Made by a program: the position numbers and the translations under genes
From: Isoetes taiwanensis
Lineage: Eukaryota; Streptophyta; Lycopodiopsida; Isoetales; Isoetaceae
Assembly: GCA_021234155.1 (NCBI GenBank)
Contig: JAJEKV010000028.1
Coordinates: 16,498,469-16,562,468 of the forward strand
Reading direction: 5' to 3'
DNA length: 64,000 nucleotides
The notes under the pieces: generated by a model
What the model saw: only the letters and a program-made list of their open reading frames with translations
Told to the model about the DNA's origin: nothing
Database searches by the model: none
Part shown: positions 1 through 11,399 of the stretch, piece by piece
Layout: every line of letters starts with the position of its first letter
Numbering within the stretch: position 1 is the first letter of the stretch

Positions 1-2389
1 ACAAGATAAGCAACAAAATTGGATTCAAGTCCATATTTTGACGGATTTAGACTTCGATTATGCCAAGCAACTCAGATTCAGACTTTGGTTCAAGTTTTGT
101 GCTTCAATGATGGTTCTTCAGCCAGGTTTTGTGCTTCAGCGATGGTGCATTTTCAGCGAGGTTTTGGAGCGCACTATGGCATCTCCATCTTCTTATGCCC
201 GCCATATCCACCATAGCCACATCAGGGGTTCAAAAATCCAGCTCCAGCAACCATAGCCACAATGGAGTAAGAGATCATTCAAGAATGCAGGTTTTCACAC
301 AGTTAACATGTTGTAAGAGGTCATTCAAGAATGTTGTACGCATTTGTCATTCTTGAATAGAATGGTCGCCACATGGAGACCTCCCATTGGATAATAAACC
401 AAAATGAATAGCAACTTACCTTAATGTATGGATAGGAAAATATGGTGGTGAATCCATGATACCTTCTCCATCATCATTCCCAATCTTATTTTTGAAGTAC
501 ACACTACTTAGCCAACCAAAATTTTAAAATCTCAAGAAAGTACATTGATCTTGAATGATGAAAATTTTAGACTCAAAACAATATTCATATCCATATTGTA
601 TCATCTAGCATTAAAATTTTACATGTTCAAATAAGTAAGTTCGGGTAGGCAACAACTTAGAACATCATGCTTCACTTAAATTCCATAAGCGAGACTTACT
701 GTAGCAAAGGAAAAATGCAAAAACAAGCTGCAACGTCTTGTTTCAACGTCTTGTCTACGCAAAAAAATGTATCTAATTTTTCCATATCATTGACCACCTT
801 CTATACCCTAGTTTCTTTTTACGACAATTGTGGCTTCGGCCCTAAATATAGAACCCCTTACAAGGATTGACTTGTATTCTGAAACTTCACCTCCAGAAAC
901 ATCCACACGCAAATGAATCCCTTGGAGCCATCGTTGTCCAACTTGTTCGAGCCATCGCAACGGGGCTGGTTTGGAACAAGTGCATGGGGAGGATTTTTTT
1001 GTTCTTCCCTTTTGGAGATCTCTCTTCGAACCCTTCAGGAGAACTCTCTACACAAGCTCTCGGCCACTTCAAAGGCAGGGAACACTGCCAAAATAGAAAC
1101 CCTACAAATTTAGTAGGGTTTAAGTATCGGGGTAACCAAACAGCTCTGTCTGTTAATCCCACCGTTGGAAGGGCAGCTCATTGTCCCAAGAAATCCCTCC
1201 AAAAAGAAAAAATGGACATCCACCACAAGGATGTGCTAACCCACAAATTTCTCCCTTTCTCGAAGACACAATGGGGAAATGGCATGTTTCCCATTTTGGC
1301 CACTTTAGCAAGCTCGGAATGGGGTTTTGACTTTGTGCATGAGTCTAAAGGGTCCAATTTATTTTACTCTAGGGACAAGCTATTATGACCAACGAAACCA
1401 AACTCGATTCGCTATGGGCAACTAGTCGACCTTTCGCTACACAATCACCTCGCATATGTGTTTGACAACTTTTGCCATGCTGGTGTTGATTTTCTTTTAT
1501 CCTAGAGGTAGCATAGGACTTGAAGACGTAGACATTGGAAGTGGGGCCTGCTACATAATTGCTTTTTGAAGAGGGAGTATTAAAAGGCAACCATAACGAC
1601 TCCAGAACTCAAATCTAACTTTGTCAATAGGTTCGAAATGTCGAGGTTACCCATGGACACACGTTCGCAGCACATGTGGTTCTCAACTCTGAGCTTAAGG
1701 TATGTTGTTGCCTTTTTACTTGCTACATTGGGTATTCAGAGATAAAATATGCAATTAACTATCCTATTCTTCCCCGAAATTTGTAGTCATTAAACATGGC
1801 ATGTATTTATTTGAATGGCCACTTCTTTCCGTGACCTCTCATAACAGGTGGTTGCCAATGGCATCATACGTGGTTCACGAAACATGACTACACGTTTGCA
1901 ACATGCCTGAATGGACGAGCATATCATTGATATGCTTTTAACATACCTCGATCTTAGCAAATGAACCGTCTCCAAGTTTAGGAAAGAACTTTTACCTTAT
2001 ACCTTCATTCCCAGCATTGTGAGTTGTGTCTTGCTTTAGAAGTTGTGTCTTGGCCTGGTCACCTCGTTTAATTCTTATTTGCAGAGCCGTCTTATTACGC
2101 AAGCTAACCCCTATGCGTTTGTTGTGCTTGTTTCGTGAAACAGGCTTTCTAGAATCCTTCAAGCCCAGATATCAAGCTGGATATGCAAAGTTAGCTGGGT
2201 TTGTGGCTTCTGGTGAGGCCAGTTTGGCTTGGAGGTTCGAATGCTCCAAGCCATGTTCTATCCTCCAAACTCCAGAAAACAGACCTTTGGGGCTATCTAT
2301 GATGAGTCTGTCATACTCTATTTTTGCAGCTGTCTATGATGAGTTCGGCATGCTTTGTTTTCTTCCTATTTATTTTCCTTGCTCCAGAT
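1..2389. other. No recognisable gene
   Basis: Only short, overlapping open frames are present. The longest (867-1388, +) is opposed by an equally open frame on the other strand (887-1162), and neither shows a domain or a codon pattern I trust. Short direct repeats occur near 95-175. The stretch may be decayed repeat or intergenic DNA. Confidence 0.5.
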
Positions 2390-2429
2390 GTTGATTCTTC
2401 CTCGAATGACATTCCCCATGTAGGTAAAC

Positions 2430-2650
2430 ATTATTAGGGCGAGACGCCATGACATCCAGCGCCCAGACCGCCCACGGATAGTCACGTTCACAGTACGAGA
2501 TGCGTAATGAACTGCCCTGTATGTTGACCGAGACCTGACCCCGGCCCAACAAGAAGACCGCATACACGAGTTGGCCAAAATTAAAAGCATTCGCAGACAG
2601 GGAGGAGCTGCAGGACTGATTCGGGGCAAGATGCAAATTTTCAGGCCGTC
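2430..2650 (+). pseudogene. LINE-A ORF1p C-terminal-domain-like fragment
   Basis: Read from 2469 the frame gives RPRIVTFTV, and after two stops continues with DRDLTPAQQEDR and a basic stretch ending GLIRGKMQIFR. The order (an RPR-IV-F strand, then a D-LTP-QQ helix, then a basic helix with G and K-M-IF) resembles the RRM and C-terminal domains of L1 ORF1 proteins, which bind RNA as trimers. That resemblance is from memory of the family pattern, not a search. It is followed by an Ala/Pro-rich linker (2660-2820) leading to the endonuclease. The alternative is the N-terminal part of a single ORF2 polyprotein. Confidence 0.4.
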
Positions 2651-2845
2651 AAATGCTGCTGCGAATCCTGCTAACCCTCCAGCAGCCCCTAACCATGCCA
2701 CTGCTTCGCCTGCTACAGCCGCACGCCCTGCTCAAGTTGCAAATCTCATGCTGCCTCCACTTCTGCCATTCCCCCTTCTGCTGCCGCCATTGAATCCCCA
2801 CCTGCAGCCCCTGCCAACAAATAGGAATTGTGCCTTCGCATGGTA

Positions 2846-3532
2846 TCCTGGAATTGGCAGAACTCAGTTGTCTCATGGCAGAACTCAGTTGTCTCAACTC
2901 AGTTGCCGCAGATATAGATCCCATCTTCCTCATGGAAACATGGGAGCATGCAGGACACAGGATACCCGACTTGCCAGGATACCATCGCTACTCAATCTTC
3001 AATGATTGCACAGGAAAGCGGGGGCATGGGGGTTGCCTGCTACTACCGAATGGCCTTGGCACAGTCAATCTCCTTGTTCAAGACAGACAAGCACAACAGG
3101 TACCTGTGGGTGCGTGTGCAAAACTGCAGTAGCAGACCTCTCTTTGTGGCATCCTGCTACTTTCCATATGCAGATAGCAACTTCTATCATACCCACTCGG
3201 ATGTGGATACGCTGGACCCCTATGTCGATCTATATGATGACATACAGCAGCATAAGCAGTTGGGCAGTGTCATACTCCTTGGAGACTTCAATGCACGCAC
3301 CGGGGTAGAACAACCCATGAGATTTGATCCCTTGACTGATGATGTATTGCAGCTGCGTCATGCAGAAGGAGCTTGGCACGGACATCAGATGACAATCAGG
3401 CCACGCGCTATGGTAGATAGTAGTTGCTTTTGCTCTGTGGTATCTTTGACCTGGTAATCTGCAATGGACTGGCACAACGGCCGTCCACCCGCAAGAGCAC
3501 TTGTAGACAGGAAAACCAGGAGGGAGGATCTA
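2846..3532 (+). pseudogene. LINE-A endonuclease (EEP), N-terminal part
   Basis: This is an apurinic-like endonuclease of the EEP fold, which nicks target DNA to prime reverse transcription. Visible are RMVSWN at the start, an ETW motif (metal-binding Glu) near 2935, and GSVILLGDFNARTG (Asp and Asn of the active site) near 3265-3306. The frame is broken between the ETW part and the part beginning at 2948. A 21-bp direct repeat encoding AELSCLM lies at 2850-2900. The domain is cut at 3537 by the copia insertion and resumes at 8728 with SDHLP, the catalytic Asp-His pair. Confidence 0.8.
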
Positions 3533-3537
3533 GTGTG
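3533..3537. repeat. Target-site duplication of the copia element, left
   Basis: GTGTG lies directly before the left LTR and is repeated exactly at 8728-8732 after the right LTR. A 5-bp duplication is usual for Ty1/copia integrase. Confidence 0.93.
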
Positions 3538-3885
3538 TGATAGAACTAGTGCAAAACCAGCACAAACCCGCAAGATCGACTCAAGAGATAGAATAGAAGA
3601 CAAGAACAAATCTATTGAGAAAAGCAATAGGAAATACAATCTCTACTTCTGAGCATTGCATAGTACATAACGTACAATCAATATATACAACCGGTGAGAC
3701 TAAGAATAGTAGTCTACCGTTTAACCACCGCCCACTAATTACGACACTGATTTAGGGTTGGTGCTCAGTGCTGACAAAGTGCTGTCTTCTGTACATTTCA
3801 GCACCTTCTCAGCACCTGTGTGCTAAGTGCTGAACCACTGCTGTTTTAGCACATTATGCTTAGTCAGCATATTTATATTACAACA
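3538..3885 (-). repeat. Copia 3' LTR (348 bp)
   Basis: The LTR begins TG and ends CA on both strands and matches 8380-8727 except for five substitutions. The downstream half (about 3760-3870 on +) is rich in CAGCAC/GTGCTGA motifs, possible cis-regulatory repeats. Confidence 0.95.
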
Positions 3886-3894
3886 CTCTCCCTT
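3886..3894 (-). promoter_or_regulatory. Copia polypurine tract
   Basis: On the - strand AAGGGAGAG immediately precedes the 3' LTR. This is the expected place and composition for priming plus-strand DNA synthesis. Confidence 0.88.
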
Positions 3895-3921
3895 AAATGT
3901 TGTTGACTAAGCAGAAGAAAA

Positions 3922-4542
3922 TTAGCTGAAACCAAGGTAATCCTTCTCTCCCTTCAGCTGCAATTTCTTCATGCCCAAGCTCTCCTTCACATTGACGAAC
4001 TTAGATCCAACTAATGGTTTGGTAAAGCCATCAGCAAATTGATCCTGTGAGGAGCAATGAACAAGTTGAGAAGATCCCATTTGGATCTGCTCACAGACAA
4101 AACACAAGTGGGTGATAAGGTGTTTTGTCTTTGGGTGGTACTTAGCATCCTTGGCAAGATGGATGGTACTTGTGTTGTCACACAATATAACAGCCGAGGA
4201 TGGAGGTACCTGCAGATCTGTCCACAAATGTTTAAGCCACAACAATTCCTGCATCCCAACACTGAGTGCTTTGAATTCTGCCTCCGTAGTGCAGATTGAC
4301 ACTGTAGACTGTCTTTTGGACAACCATGTCAGCACGTTAGGCCCTATGAACGTGACCATCCCTGTTGTGGACCTCCTGCTATCATGACAGTTAGCATGAT
4401 CTGCATCAACAAAGACTTTCAGCTGGAAATCAGAGGACCTCTGATAAAAGAGACCTTCCTGTGAAGTCCCCTTCAGATATGCCAGCAGTCTTTTAGCAGC
4501 CTTCCAGTGCGACTGCCTGGGATTGCTCATGAATCCCAGCAA
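3922..4542 (-). pseudogene. Copia RNase H
   Basis: This is the C-terminal RNase H that degrades the RNA strand during reverse transcription. It shows FVDADHANCHDSRRSTTG (first catalytic Asp), TEAEF (Glu), LCDNTSTI (Asp) and KTKHL near residues 45-135 of this frame. Its beginning (FMSNPRQSHW, then KRLLAYLKGT) is the block that normally joins RT to RNase H. It is out of frame with the upstream RT: the expected residues between SFAG and FMSN are missing, consistent with a small deletion near 4540. The natural stop at 3922 is 28 bp before the PPT. Confidence 0.9.
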
Positions 4543-5203
4543 AAGAGATATCAGGTCTAGTGACTGTGAGATATATCAACGCCCCTACCAAGCTTCGATA
4601 GAGTGTGGGATCACACTCCTCACCATCGAAATCAAGCTCAAGCCTTGTGCCTGGATCAAAAGGACTTGCCACAGCCTTGCAATCTTGCATACGATACTGC
4701 TGTAACATTTCTTTGATATATTTCTGCTGAGAAAGATAGATGCCATCTGAGTGCTGCCACACTTCTACACCTAAACAGTAATGCATAAGGCCAAGGTCAG
4801 TCATCTCGAAGGACGAAGATAACTTCAACTTCAGTGTAGAAATCAGCACATCAGCATCTCCTGTGATGATCAAATCATCAACATACAAAACCACAATGCA
4901 CATTCGGCCTTCATGTGATTTGTAATAAAGATTGGGGTCTGCTGCACTTCTGCTGAACCCCTGCTCAAGAAAGAAAGCATTAATTTTCGTATGCCAACAT
5001 CTTGGAGCCTGCTTCAAGCCATAAATGCTTTTCTTCAAATGACAAACCAGCTGCTCCTTCCCTTGAACAACAAATCCTGGAGGTTGAGTCATATAGACCT
5101 CTTCCTCCAAATCACCATTCAAAAAAGCAGACTTAATGTCCATTTGAAACATTAACCAACCTTTCATCGCAGCAAGAGCTATAACTGATCTAATAGTGGA
5201 CAT
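4493..5203 (-). pseudogene. Copia reverse transcriptase
   Basis: The RT palm domain carries FQMDIKSAFLNGDL (first catalytic Asp), a VYMTQPPGF block and YVDDLIIT (the two catalytic Asp of the YVDD box). The catalytic residues survive. The frame opens only after the upstream block KGLDYDEVFAPVARM, which is in a different frame from the preceding segment because about 14 bases encoding the usual RLVARG-type block are missing near 5250. It ends in a frameshift at about 4540. Confidence 0.93.
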
Positions 5204-5235
5204 TCTGGCTACGGGAGCAAAGACTTCATCATAAT

Positions 5236-6123
5236 CTAAGCCTTTTTTCTGCGCATAGCTTTGTGCTTTGGCACTGTCCCATCAGCATGAAATTTGGTTT
5301 TAAACACCCATTTACAGCCAATAACTTGCTTATCAGCTGAAAGTTCAACCAATTTCCATGTGCCTTGCTTCAGCAATTGAGAGTATTCTTCTTCCATTGC
5401 ATGCTGCCACTGCGGATCACTAGCTGCTTCATGAAAGGTGTGTGGATCAACATGATCCTGGACCTTTGCCATTAAGGCAAGGTTACATGATCCATTAGAC
5501 TTCTCTTGTTTCTCCATCAGACGTGCTGATCTCCTAGGTTCAACAACAGGTACAACAGGTGCTGCAACTGATTCTGCAACAATTTGTTTCTCCTTGAGAC
5601 GTGCTGATCTCCTAGGTTCAACAACAGGAGGTATAGCAGGTGCTACAATAGGTGCTGTAACAGGTGCTACAGTACCTTCATGTGTGCTGGACTCCCCCTG
5701 AAAGGAACCAACCTGTTCATGGACCATAGGGTGAGTGGGATTGGGATCATCACTTGCCACTACTTCAGGCAAATACGAGTTTACTGGAGAAACCACTAGA
5801 GAGGGAGAGAAAGGTTTACCAGCAGCTGCTATCAGATCTCCAACATCCAAGCTGCTGTCATTGTAAACTGCAGGAGTATCACTGGAAGATATGCCATCAT
5901 ACACAACATCTTCAACGAATTGAACTGACCTGCTTACAATAACCTGCTTGTTGGAAGGATCATACAACTTGTAACCTTTCTGATTTTCTGGATACCCAAT
6001 GAAGATGGCTTTGACAGCCCTGTCATGCAACTTCCCATACTTTTTCAGCTTCTCAGCAGGTATGGAAGCATAACCAAGCATCCAAACACCCTCAAATGAG
6101 ATACATCTGGTTTCATTCTCCAA
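5236..6123 (-). pseudogene. Copia integrase C-terminus, linker and RT N-terminus
   Basis: The first part (IPAEKLKKYGKLHDRAVKAI, then GYPENQKGYKLYDP) is the C-terminal block of copia integrases. The middle is a variable, Val/Pro-rich linker containing the duplicated motif VEPRRSARL (two copies near 5520 and 5605). The last part (QHAMEEEYSQLLKQGTWKLV, then GCKWVFKTKFHADGTV) is the RT N-terminus. It is out of frame with both neighbours. Confidence 0.9.
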
Positions 6124-6851
6124 AATGCTTCATAAGGAGTCACATCCTGGACTGCCATAGTAGGCGACCTATTTGCCAAATATGATGCTGTCACTACTGC
6201 CTCTCCCCAAAAAGATTCAGGCAATTGCTTGTGACTCATCATAGATCTTGCCAAATCAAGCAAAGATCTATTCCTCCTTTCAGCTACACCATTTTGTGGA
6301 TGAGCATAAGGAATGATTAACTGTCTTTCAATACCTTCTTCCATGAGAAACTCATCAAAGGCATTAGAAACATATTCACCTCCATTGTCACTTCTCAACT
6401 TTTTTACTACTAACCCTGTCTGCTTTTCGACTGCTGCTTTGAAGGCCTTGAACTTGCCAAGCACCTCAGTTTGCGAAGGTGCAAGTATACACCCAAGTGT
6501 ACCTTTATCGAAATCATCAATCAGGGTCAAGAAATACCTCTTTCCACCTAGCGAAACATCAGGCATATAGCACAAATCAGAATGCAGCAGCTCAAGAGGT
6601 TGAGTTGCTCGATGAATAGCCTGCTGTGGAAAAGGCTGTTGAGGTTGCTTTCCGAGATGGCATGCAGCACACTCAAGCTTGACACATTTCAGAGAGGGAA
6701 TACCTGTAACCATCTTGTTCTTGTACAAAGCATGTACAAAGAGTGCCTCAACATGACCAAAACGAGCATGCCACGGATGCTCGCCAGCCAAATCAAGCAC
6801 ATACAAGATGTTCAGTCTTATGAACTGAACCATCAAAGATATACAAGCCAT
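6045..6851 (-). pseudogene. Copia integrase
   Basis: The GAG-pre-integrase zinc region (HARFGHV, later CAACHLGK: the HHCC set) is followed by the DDE core: HSDLCYMP (Asp), LRSDNGGEY (Asp) and HPQNGVAERRNR (Glu). The enzyme inserts retrotransposon cDNA into host DNA. All metal-binding residues appear intact. It is separated by frameshifts near 6805 (from protease) and near 6080 (from the integrase tail). Confidence 0.93.
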
Positions 6852-7677
6852 TCTGCAGCGTCCACTGTGCCATGAACTGCAGACTTTTCAAGTCAGTTCC
6901 TTCAAGTGGATTCGTGCCCAGCAGATAGACTTTGCCATTTCCGAGAACAATGTGATGGCCTGCTTTATCAAATTCAGCAGCAGACATGTTATTAGACTGT
7001 AATCCGGGAGCAAACATGACATTCCTCACCTTACTAACTACATCACGTCCATGCAATTGAAAAGCTACAATGCCCTTTCCTGTGATAGGAAGAGAATATC
7101 CATCACCCATCTTCACATCACCTCCAGATCGAGGTTCAAGTTCAGAAAACACATCTGAATCTCCAGTAAGATGAACCGTGGCTCCTGAGTCCAAAATCCA
7201 GTCCTTCTTTAAGGTGCTAACCGCTGCTGCAAGATTCAGATATTCAGCATCAAAAGTGGCACACGCAACAGCACTTGTCTCTCCCTTAGAGTTGACTGCT
7301 GTGCTTTTCGTGTCACTACCCTTTGAGCTTTTCTTCTCCTTCTTACAATTCGAACTGTAGTGACCCTTTTCACCACAATTCCAGCACTTGAACTCCTTGG
7401 ATTTCTTACCTTCAGACTTCACATTTTCTGACTTTTTAGATTCTTTGCTATCAGCAAACTTCTTCTTGGTGTTAGCCCGAGAAGTAGACACAAAATTTGC
7501 ATGGTCTACTCTCCCATCCCTTTGCTTCTGCACCAACTCCTCTTGTTGCAGTAGAATGGTTACTTTGGCTATATCAATCTTCTCCTTGTACCTGATCTTC
7601 AAAGAGATAATATCATACGAAGGAGGAAGACCAACCAAGATAACACTCCACCAGCAGCCATGTAGTCCAAGCGCCAT
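6793..7677 (-). pseudogene. Copia gag C-terminus (zinc knuckle) and protease
   Basis: The frame starts in the gag block GLPPSYD. After a Lys-rich stretch comes a CCHC knuckle, CWNCGEKGHYSSNC (near residue 98), that binds genomic RNA. The aspartic protease active site DWILDSGATVHLTGD follows near residue 160. The first residues before GLPPSYD are out of frame with upstream gag, so the real reading begins after a frameshift near 7660. Confidence 0.92.
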
Positions 7678-8048
7678 TGCTTCATCTGAGTAAGGTATGC
7701 CGTGACAGATTTGAAATCACCTAATTGGGCATGTCTCATTTTGTTCTAGATCAGCATTTGAGTAGCCATACCCTTGCTATCAAGAGACTTCTCCAAATGA
7801 GACCACATCTCCTTAAACTCAGTAAAATGGTTGATTTCATGACCAATTGTCTCTTCAGCCAACATTTTGACAAGAGCACAAGCTTTCTGGTTTATCCTGC
7901 CAGCATCTGCTGACTTGGTGCTGATAAAATCTTCATCAAACACCGCTCCCATGTCACTAAATATCAAATAATTCACCATGAATTTCTTCCAAGCATGGTA
8001 ATTATTATTAGTGAGCTTTGCATTCTGTGAGAACTTGAATGGATCCAT
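7678..8048 (-). pseudogene. Copia gag N-terminus
   Basis: The product starts MDPFKFSQNAKLTNNNYHAW, the usual start of plant copia capsid proteins (N-Y-x-x-W). A TAG stop at 7743-7745 interrupts the frame, which then continues in phase through FKSVTAYLTQMKQWRLDYM before a frameshift near 7660. The protein would form the virus-like particle in the cytoplasm. Confidence 0.88.
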
Positions 8049-8367
8049 GAATTTCTCCTTTTTTCAGCAGCCAAAAAAATGGTTGACAAAACAAATTCGT
8101 CACCAAACAAAGCACCCACTAGAAAAGTTGAATCTTGAATTTTGTCACCAAAAACATCTTGGAAAACTCGAATCTCACACTAGAACTTGCTGGAAAATCC
8201 GAATCACTCTTCCAAAACACTTTCTCCAGGCCAAAAAGCAAGAATCTTCGCCAATGCTGCAAATGAGATTTTCCACCACTAAATCTCAGCCAAAGAACTC
8301 CTAGAAACGATGGCCAATCCAATTTAGATGCTTCTCCAATAGCTTGCTCTATTCTTCTCTTAAGAAA

Positions 8368-8379
8368 GCTCTGATACCA
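8368..8379 (-). promoter_or_regulatory. Copia primer-binding site, initiator Met tRNA
   Basis: Directly after the 5' LTR the - strand reads TGGTATCAGAGC, the classic plant copia PBS complementary to the 3' end of initiator methionine tRNA. Confidence 0.95.
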
Positions 8380-8727
8380 TGATAGAACTAGTGCAAAACC
8401 AGCACAAACCCGCAAGATCGACTCAAGAGATAGAATAGAAGACAAGAACAAATCTATTGAGAAAAGCAATAGGAAATACAATCTCTACTTCTGAGCATTG
8501 CATAGTACATAACGTACAATCAATATATACAACCGGTGAGACTAAGAATAGTAGTCTACCGTTTAACCACCGCCCACTAATTACGACATTGATTTAGGGT
8601 CGGTGCTCAGTGCTGACAAAGTGCTGTCTTCTGTACATTTCAGCACCTTCTCAGCACCTGTGTGCTAAGTGCTGAACCACTGTTGTTTCAGCACATTATG
8701 CTTAGTCAGCATATTTATATTCCAACA
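8380..8727 (-). repeat. Copia 5' LTR (348 bp)
   Basis: This is the same length as the 3' LTR, with five differences. It is followed on + by the second GTGTG duplication (8728-8732). Confidence 0.95.
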
Positions 8728-9503
8728 GTGTGGTGGACTATGTGCTGGTGCCTGAGCATGATATACATGTCGTCAGACACTTCCAGGTGGGAACAGCTAA
8801 TAGGGATGAAGAGATCGACTCAGACCACTTACCATTTTACTTGAAGTTGGCTTGACAGGTTGTGCGAAGCCCCTGTGCAACAACTCCTCACATGCCTCAG
8901 CTGCGATTAGATTATGAACATGCAGGGGCTTATGCCTAAATGCTTATAGATGACCTGGCAAAAATTTTGCAATATCCTACACTAGAGCAACAGACAGGCC
9001 GGCTGACTGATGTGCTTAGGACTGCGGCTGAGAGGTGCTTTGGGATAAGCCGCCCGCAACGGACCTCCAGGAACACAACCTTCCCACGTAATCAATGGTT
9101 TGATGCAGAGTGCAAGGAACACAAATGCTGGCTCTGCCAGGTCACAGACCCTGCTTTACGCCCACATGCAGTCAGACAGTACCGCGTCTTCCTTAAAGCT
9201 AAGAAAGCCAGGTACATTGCAGCGCATCAAAGGGAAATGTTTTACCTCCTGGAATGTCACCCCAGGACCTTCTGGCGAAGGGTTCTTAGAAAGCCAGTAC
9301 AGCCCACGGGGAACATCACTCCTGAGAAGTGGAGGCAATACTTGCAACAGTTATACGACCCTCAGGGTGCACATTACCCCTGCAAGAAGGCCTAGTGCAG
9401 CATTACCCCTGCAAGAAGGCCTAGTGCTGGAAATCATAGATTCGGACGTGGAACAAGGCTTACAGCGTCTTGCCAATGGGAAAGCGCCAGACCTGGAGGG
9501 TAT
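8728..9503 (+). pseudogene. LINE-A endonuclease end, linker and first RT block
   Basis: Immediately after the copia TSD the LINE frame resumes with VVDYVLVPEHD and SDHLPFYLK, the last catalytic block of the EEP endonuclease. The region 8940-9395 encodes the linker between endonuclease and RT (ISRPQRTSRN, then NQWFDAECKEHK). A stop follows at 9393-9395 inside a 27-bp tandem duplication (about 9372-9426). The RT starts with DVEQGLQRLANGKAPDLEG and is cut at 9503 by the MITE. Confidence 0.82.
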
Positions 9504-10327
9504 CAGGGAAAAAATTAAGCATAATATATATTTTTTTATAAAAAAAAGTTTGGCTATTTTTCAAAATTTTATAGTATTTTATGATATATATTTGGCTAAA
9601 GTTATTATTATTATTACATTTATATGTATTTGGAATTGGCGAAACTTTTAAATTATAAACTTTTACTTGGCTATTTTTTCTAACTGCAAAAAAAAAACAA
9701 AAAATGTAAATTAAATTTTGTAGCTTTAGATATATTGTATTGCAATTACAAATATTAATCAACAATAAAAGAACATACAATAATATAAAAAAAAACTTTT
9801 AACAGAAGCTCACAACATAGCTTATAACATCCATAGTCTGAACTACATTTAATGCAACAACAACTTCTAGATATTGTGATCAAATTGCACTTATCTCTAA
9901 CCTTTGAAGGAAGACGTTATGCAATCAACTCGGGCATCTAGAGGGATATTGGTTATCTCTTACAATTCTTTTTTGAAGATGCATATGTAGTATATGTAAT
10001 AGAAATTCATACTTTGAAAAACTACTATCATTGATGATGGTAGGTGGGGATGTGTAAAAGTCTATAATAAGAATTTATTTTTGTTTGGCTATTAATGATT
10101 TAATATATAAATATTGTAATATTAAGAAAGGTTAATCCCTTTTTCTTTAAGGAAAATGGGAAAAATAGTTTGGCTAATCCTAAAAATACAATGGAGTACT
10201 TGTTTTAACTATGGCTATTTTTTATTTTTTTAAAAGAAAACCCCCTTCATAAAATTCGCCGCAAAAATTGTCTAAACCCCCTAAAAAATTGCCATTTGGC
10301 TATTAATAGCGACTAATTTTTTCCATG
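9504..10327. mobile_element. hAT-type MITE-1 (824 bp)
   Basis: Termini are CAGGGAAAAAATTA (left) and, on the other strand, CATGGAAAAAATTA (right), with 13 of 14 positions alike. The 8-bp TSD is GAGGGTAT (9496-9503 and 10328-10335). An 8-bp TSD with CAGGG ends fits the hAT superfamily. The interior is AT-rich with about seven copies of a TTTGGCTA motif, a likely transposase-binding subterminal repeat. There is no coding potential. It splits the LINE-A RT between NGKAPDLEG and MQAELLKW. It belongs to the same family as 23544-24120. Confidence 0.9.
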
Positions 10328-11399
10328 GAGGGTATGCAGGCAGAATTGCTTAAGTGGGCAAGGCCGTCCATAGTACCAGTGCTGACCGCCTTGTTCAACA
10401 AGGCATTATAGGAAGGCTTCCCACTGCAGTGGACCAATAACAGAGTTGTTCCCATCTATAAGGCAGGTGACCGCACTGCCCAGCCAATTACCGAACAATC
10501 ATGGTCAGTTTGGTGTTTGCAAAACTGCTTGCCTGGATAGAGGCAACAGAGGTGCGGGCCCTCACCCAGGCAGAATTCAGACCCCGGCACTCAACCATTG
10601 ACTACATCTTCACGTTGCGAACTCTGGTTGAAGACAGCAGGAACCGCCGTCAGGATCTATATTGTTGCTTCGTGGATTTTGCGAAGGCGTTTGACACTGT
10701 GCCTCGAAAAAACTATGGGCAAGATTGCGACAGCTGGGGGTTCCTGTAGATTTGCAGAATGCAGTGTACAGGCTATATGGAAGATGCTCGGGTCGGTTGC
10801 AGACAACAAGCCAACTATTTGATAGTAGTATCGGGGTTCGTCAGGGATGCCCTCTCTTCTCAACATTGTTTGGGCTTTATGTTGATCAATTGGAGAGCTG
10901 GCTTGCTGATAATGGGGGTGACAGAGCTCACCTTCTCCACCAGATCATCAGGCAGTTAATATATGCTGATGATGTGGGCCTCCTAGCTTACACACCAGCA
11001 GACATGCAACAACATCTCGATGCCCTGGACACATTCTGCCAAGCAACTGATATGAGCATCAACCTGGCCAAGATTAAGGTGGTTCTCATATCATCCTCAC
11101 GTCAGCCGAGGATCCCCACCTTCAGTTACCGAGGGCAAAATGTGGAAGTGGCATCCACATACAAATATTTGGGAGTTGAGTTTCCTTCTACTCTGCACTG
11201 GGACACATCCATACGACTACGAGTGACGGCAGGTTGGAAGGCAATATATGCAATGCAAAACAATAGTCATCGAGCGGAGTTGTATGATTGGGCCCATCAG
11301 TCACACCTGTTCAAAGTCTTAGTGGAGCCTGTCCTTTTATACGAGGTTGAAGTATGGGGCCCAGTAGTATCCATCGCTACTTGGAATGACTTGGAGTAG
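10328..11399 (+). pseudogene. LINE-A reverse transcriptase
   Basis: The fingers and palm carry QAEFRPRHSTIDYIFTLR, then CCFVDFAKAFDTV (catalytic Asp), GVRQGCPL, and QLIYADDVGLLAYT (catalytic Asp pair). The N-terminal part (10328-10745) and the part from 10725 are in different frames. Another break lies near 10420-10490, where the usual block after VPIYKAGDRTAQP is disturbed. A TAG at 11397-11399 interrupts the thumb, and the frame continues afterwards. The GVRQGCPL and YADD spacing is typical of plant non-LTR RTs with a short palm, and the clade is not resolved. Confidence 0.9.

Larger units (their letters stand above)
3538..8727 (-). mobile_element. Complete Ty1/copia retrotransposon, defective
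   Basis: This 5190-bp element reads on the - strand as 5' LTR (8380-8727), PBS, gag, protease, integrase, RT, RNase H, PPT and 3' LTR (3538-3885). The 5-bp TSD GTGTG flanks it, and it sits in the LINE-A endonuclease frame. The two LTRs differ at 5 of 348 positions by my count, so the insertion is fairly young, yet the coding region has one stop and about five frame breaks. Several breaks look like short deletions in conserved blocks. It cannot encode a complete polyprotein and could only move in trans. Confidence 0.96.

Noticed and set aside
867-1388. 173-aa open frame at the left edge as a gene
   Set aside because: An overlapping frame on the other strand is just as open, there is no domain, and composition is uneven. 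Likely chance.
3538-8727. Endogenous virus
   Set aside because: LTRs, PBS, PPT and the order protease-integrase-RT-RNase H with no envelope or movement protein are those of an ordinary Ty1/copia retrotransposon.
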